From Candidatus Rokuibacteriota bacterium (GTDB taxonomy: Bacteria; Methylomirabilota; Methylomirabilia; Rokubacteriales; JACPHL01), in contig JACPHL010000215.1 in assembly GCA_016188625.1 (NCBI GenBank), forward strand, positions 1 to 7,355: a DNA stretch of 7,355 nt, given 5' to 3'. Each line of letters starts with the position of its first letter. Position 1 is the first letter of the stretch. Of the stretch, positions 6,547 through 7,355 are shown piece by piece. A model generated the notes under the pieces. It saw only the letters and a list, made by a program, of their open reading frames with translations, ran no database searches and was not told the DNA's origin. A program made the position numbers and the translations under genes.

Positions 6547-7022
6547 TCCAGGTCGTCCTGGTGGACCCCGAGACCTTCCTCTTCGCCCCGGTCAACGTGG
6601 CCCGGGCCCGGACCCAGGGGGTGGAGGTGGAGGGGAGCATCGAGCCGGTGGACCGCCTCCTCCTCCAGGTCGCCTACACCCACACCGACACCGAGGACCT
6701 CGCGACCGGCAAGCCGCTCCGGCGCTTCGCCCCGAACAAGTGGAGCCTGAGCGGTTCCTACGAGCCGCTCACCGGTCTGGTCCTCACCGCTCAGGCCTTC
6801 ATCGTCTCGAGCCAGTTCGAGTCCCAGGCCCTCGGCCGCAACCCCGGCTACACGCGCGTGGACGCGGGCCTGACCTACCGGCTCCCCTGGCGGCGCTGGC
6901 CGCTCCGGGACCTCGAGCTGAGCGCCCGGGTGGAGAATCTCTTCGACGAGGAGTACGAGGAGGCGAAGGGGTTCCCGGCCCTGGGAACCCACTATGTCTT
7001 CGGCCTCCGCGGGACCTTCTGA
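6474..7022 (+). CDS. BtuB C-terminal barrel fragment, out of frame with its 5' part
   Basis: These are the last ~180 codons of the receptor: EQRFWQNRIRLGATYFRN, FKDLIQVV, NVARARTQGVEVEG, then alternating barrel strands, RVENLFDEEYEEAKG and a final strand ending GLRGTF. The closing phenylalanine is the usual outer-membrane assembly signal. The GTG at 6561 is an internal valine codon (LVDPETF) and has no ribosome binding site, so I do not think this piece has its own start. The codon style equals that of the 5' part, so both come from one gene. The stop TGA shares its last base with the ATG of the next gene. Confidence 0.8.
   Translation, partial: LEQRFWQNRIRLGATYFRNTFKDLIQVVLVDPETFLFAPVNVARARTQGVEVEGSIEPVDRLLLQVAYTHTDTEDLATGKPLRRFAPNKWSLSGSYEPLTGLVLTAQAFIVSSQFESQALGRNPGYTRVDAGLTYRLPWRRWPLRDLELSARVENLFDEEYEEAKGFPALGTHYVFGLRGTF
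6483..6499 (+). repeat. Perfect 7-bp inverted repeat beside the btuB break
   Basis: CGGTTCT (6483-6489) and AGAACCG (6493-6499) are exact reverse complements with a 3-base loop. They begin a few bases after the point where the btuB frame changes. The sequence is also ordinary coding sequence (RFWQNR), so the repeat may be chance. A tight hairpin is a plausible aid to replication slippage or to an assembly collapse. Confidence 0.5.
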
Positions 7023-7355
7023 TGAAACTTCAAATCCTCGGCTCGGGCGACGCGTTCGGGAGCGGAGGCCGCTTTCAGACCTGCCTCTGCCTCTCGGGCC
7101 GTGACGGGACGCTGCTGATCGACTGCGGGGCGTCGTCGCTGATCGCGATGAGACGCGCGGGCGTCGATCCGTCCGAGGTGGGCTGGATCCTGTTGACGCA
7201 CCTACACGGCGACCACTTCGGTGGTCTGCCGTTCCTGATCCTGGACGGTCAGTTCAGCCGTCGAGTCCGGCCGCTCGTCATCACCGGCCCGCCCGGGGTG
7301 CGGGAGCGGGTCGAGGCGGCCATGGAGGTGTTCTTCCCTGGTTCGACCAGCATCA
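7022..7355 (+). CDS. Metallo-beta-lactamase-fold hydrolase, RNase Z/phosphodiesterase-like, 3' end outside window
   Basis: The first 111 residues of a metal-dependent hydrolase are present. They open with MKLQILGSGDAF, the first strand and loop typical of the RNase Z-like branch of the fold. Then follow a strand with LLIDCG (Asp34) and the metal-binding motif THLHGDHFGG (His60, His62, Asp64, His65), fully intact. The ATG shares its A with the btuB stop (TGATG) and has no clear Shine-Dalgarno, so it probably relies on re-initiation after btuB. Base and codon use look slightly less extreme than upstream (AAA, CAA, CTT, TTT, TTG, more CTG and TCG). The substrate cannot be told: this branch includes tRNA 3' processing enzymes, cyclic-nucleotide phosphodiesterases and many uncharacterised members. 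A role in B12 metabolism is not shown by its sequence. Confidence 0.85.
   Translation, partial: MKLQILGSGDAFGSGGRFQTCLCLSGRDGTLLIDCGASSLIAMRRAGVDPSEVGWILLTHLHGDHFGGLPFLILDGQFSRRVRPLVITGPPGVRERVEAAMEVFFPGSTSI

Larger units (their letters stand above)
5266..7022 (+). pseudogene. btuB: btuB, TonB-dependent cobalamin receptor, broken by an internal deletion with frameshift
   Basis: The outer-membrane receptor that imports corrinoid with TonB energy is encoded here in two frames. Frame one runs from 5266 and is native to about 6472-6474 (...KETGTRL). The rest reads in the third frame from about 6474-6477 (EQRFWQNRIRLGATYF...) to the TGA at 7020-7022. Receptors of this family normally carry, between these two pieces, a well-kept stretch with a GTGFKAP-like motif and an NPxLKPE-like motif before the GlEQ segment. 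None of it is found in any frame, so about 35-45 codons appear lost; the loss must be 3n+1 bases to explain the shift. The residues present (about 585) plus this loss would give roughly 620, close to E. coli BtuB (614 with signal). No other lesion is visible, so the break is recent or is an assembly error. Cobalamin as substrate is inferred from the riboswitch and btuFCD. Confidence 0.85.

Noticed and set aside
6440-6561. Programmed ribosomal frameshift in btuB
   Set aside because: No slippery heptamer is seen at the switch and a conserved protein segment is physically missing, which frameshifting would not restore.

Overview
This window is a cobalamin (vitamin B12) locus read entirely on the + strand, from a very GC-rich bacterium. 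The organism has a two-membrane envelope, shown by an outer-membrane TonB-dependent receptor with a cleavable signal peptide and a periplasmic binding protein. Codons end overwhelmingly in G or C, with strong use of CTC, GAG and GGG/GGC. The style recalls uncultured soil or groundwater phyla such as Rokubacteria/Methylomirabilota or high-GC deltaproteobacterial relatives. That placement is an impression, not a result.

Layout: (1) 1-990, cobT, missing only its first ~20 codons; (2) 987-2354, cobB/cbiA, cobyrinate a,c-diamide synthase; (3) 2351-3223, btuF, periplasmic B12-binding protein; (4) 3220-4239, btuC, inner-membrane permease; (5) 4236-5042, btuD, ATPase. These five genes form one chain in which every junction is a 4-base stop/start overlap (GTGA or ATGA). 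(6) 5043-5265 is a non-coding leader holding a cobalamin riboswitch (core about 5072-5229, B12 box 5207-5220), followed by a hairpin that pairs with the ribosome binding site of the next gene. (7) 5266-7022, btuB, the outer-membrane B12 receptor, is broken near 6472-6479. The frame shifts there, and the expected segment of about 35-45 residues is also missing, so this looks like an internal deletion and not a one-base slip. (8) 7022-7355 is the start of a metallo-beta-lactamase-fold hydrolase, whose start overlaps the btuB stop by one base and which runs off the window.

Working together, BtuB would bring corrinoid across the outer membrane using TonB energy, BtuF would capture it in the periplasm, and BtuCD would pump it inside. 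CobB/CbiA and CobT belong to the corrin-ring amidation and lower-ligand activation steps of synthesis. The cell therefore pairs uptake with synthesis or remodelling of corrinoids. The riboswitch sits inside the locus, directly ahead of btuB. B12 feedback visible here therefore acts on the receptor (and possibly the hydrolase behind it), while control of the cobT-btuD block lies outside the window.

I found no mobile element, CRISPR array, tRNA or rRNA, and no sign of a wholly new system. The points most worth a second look are the btuB lesion, the ribosome-binding-site hairpin of the riboswitch, and the co-directional hydrolase.
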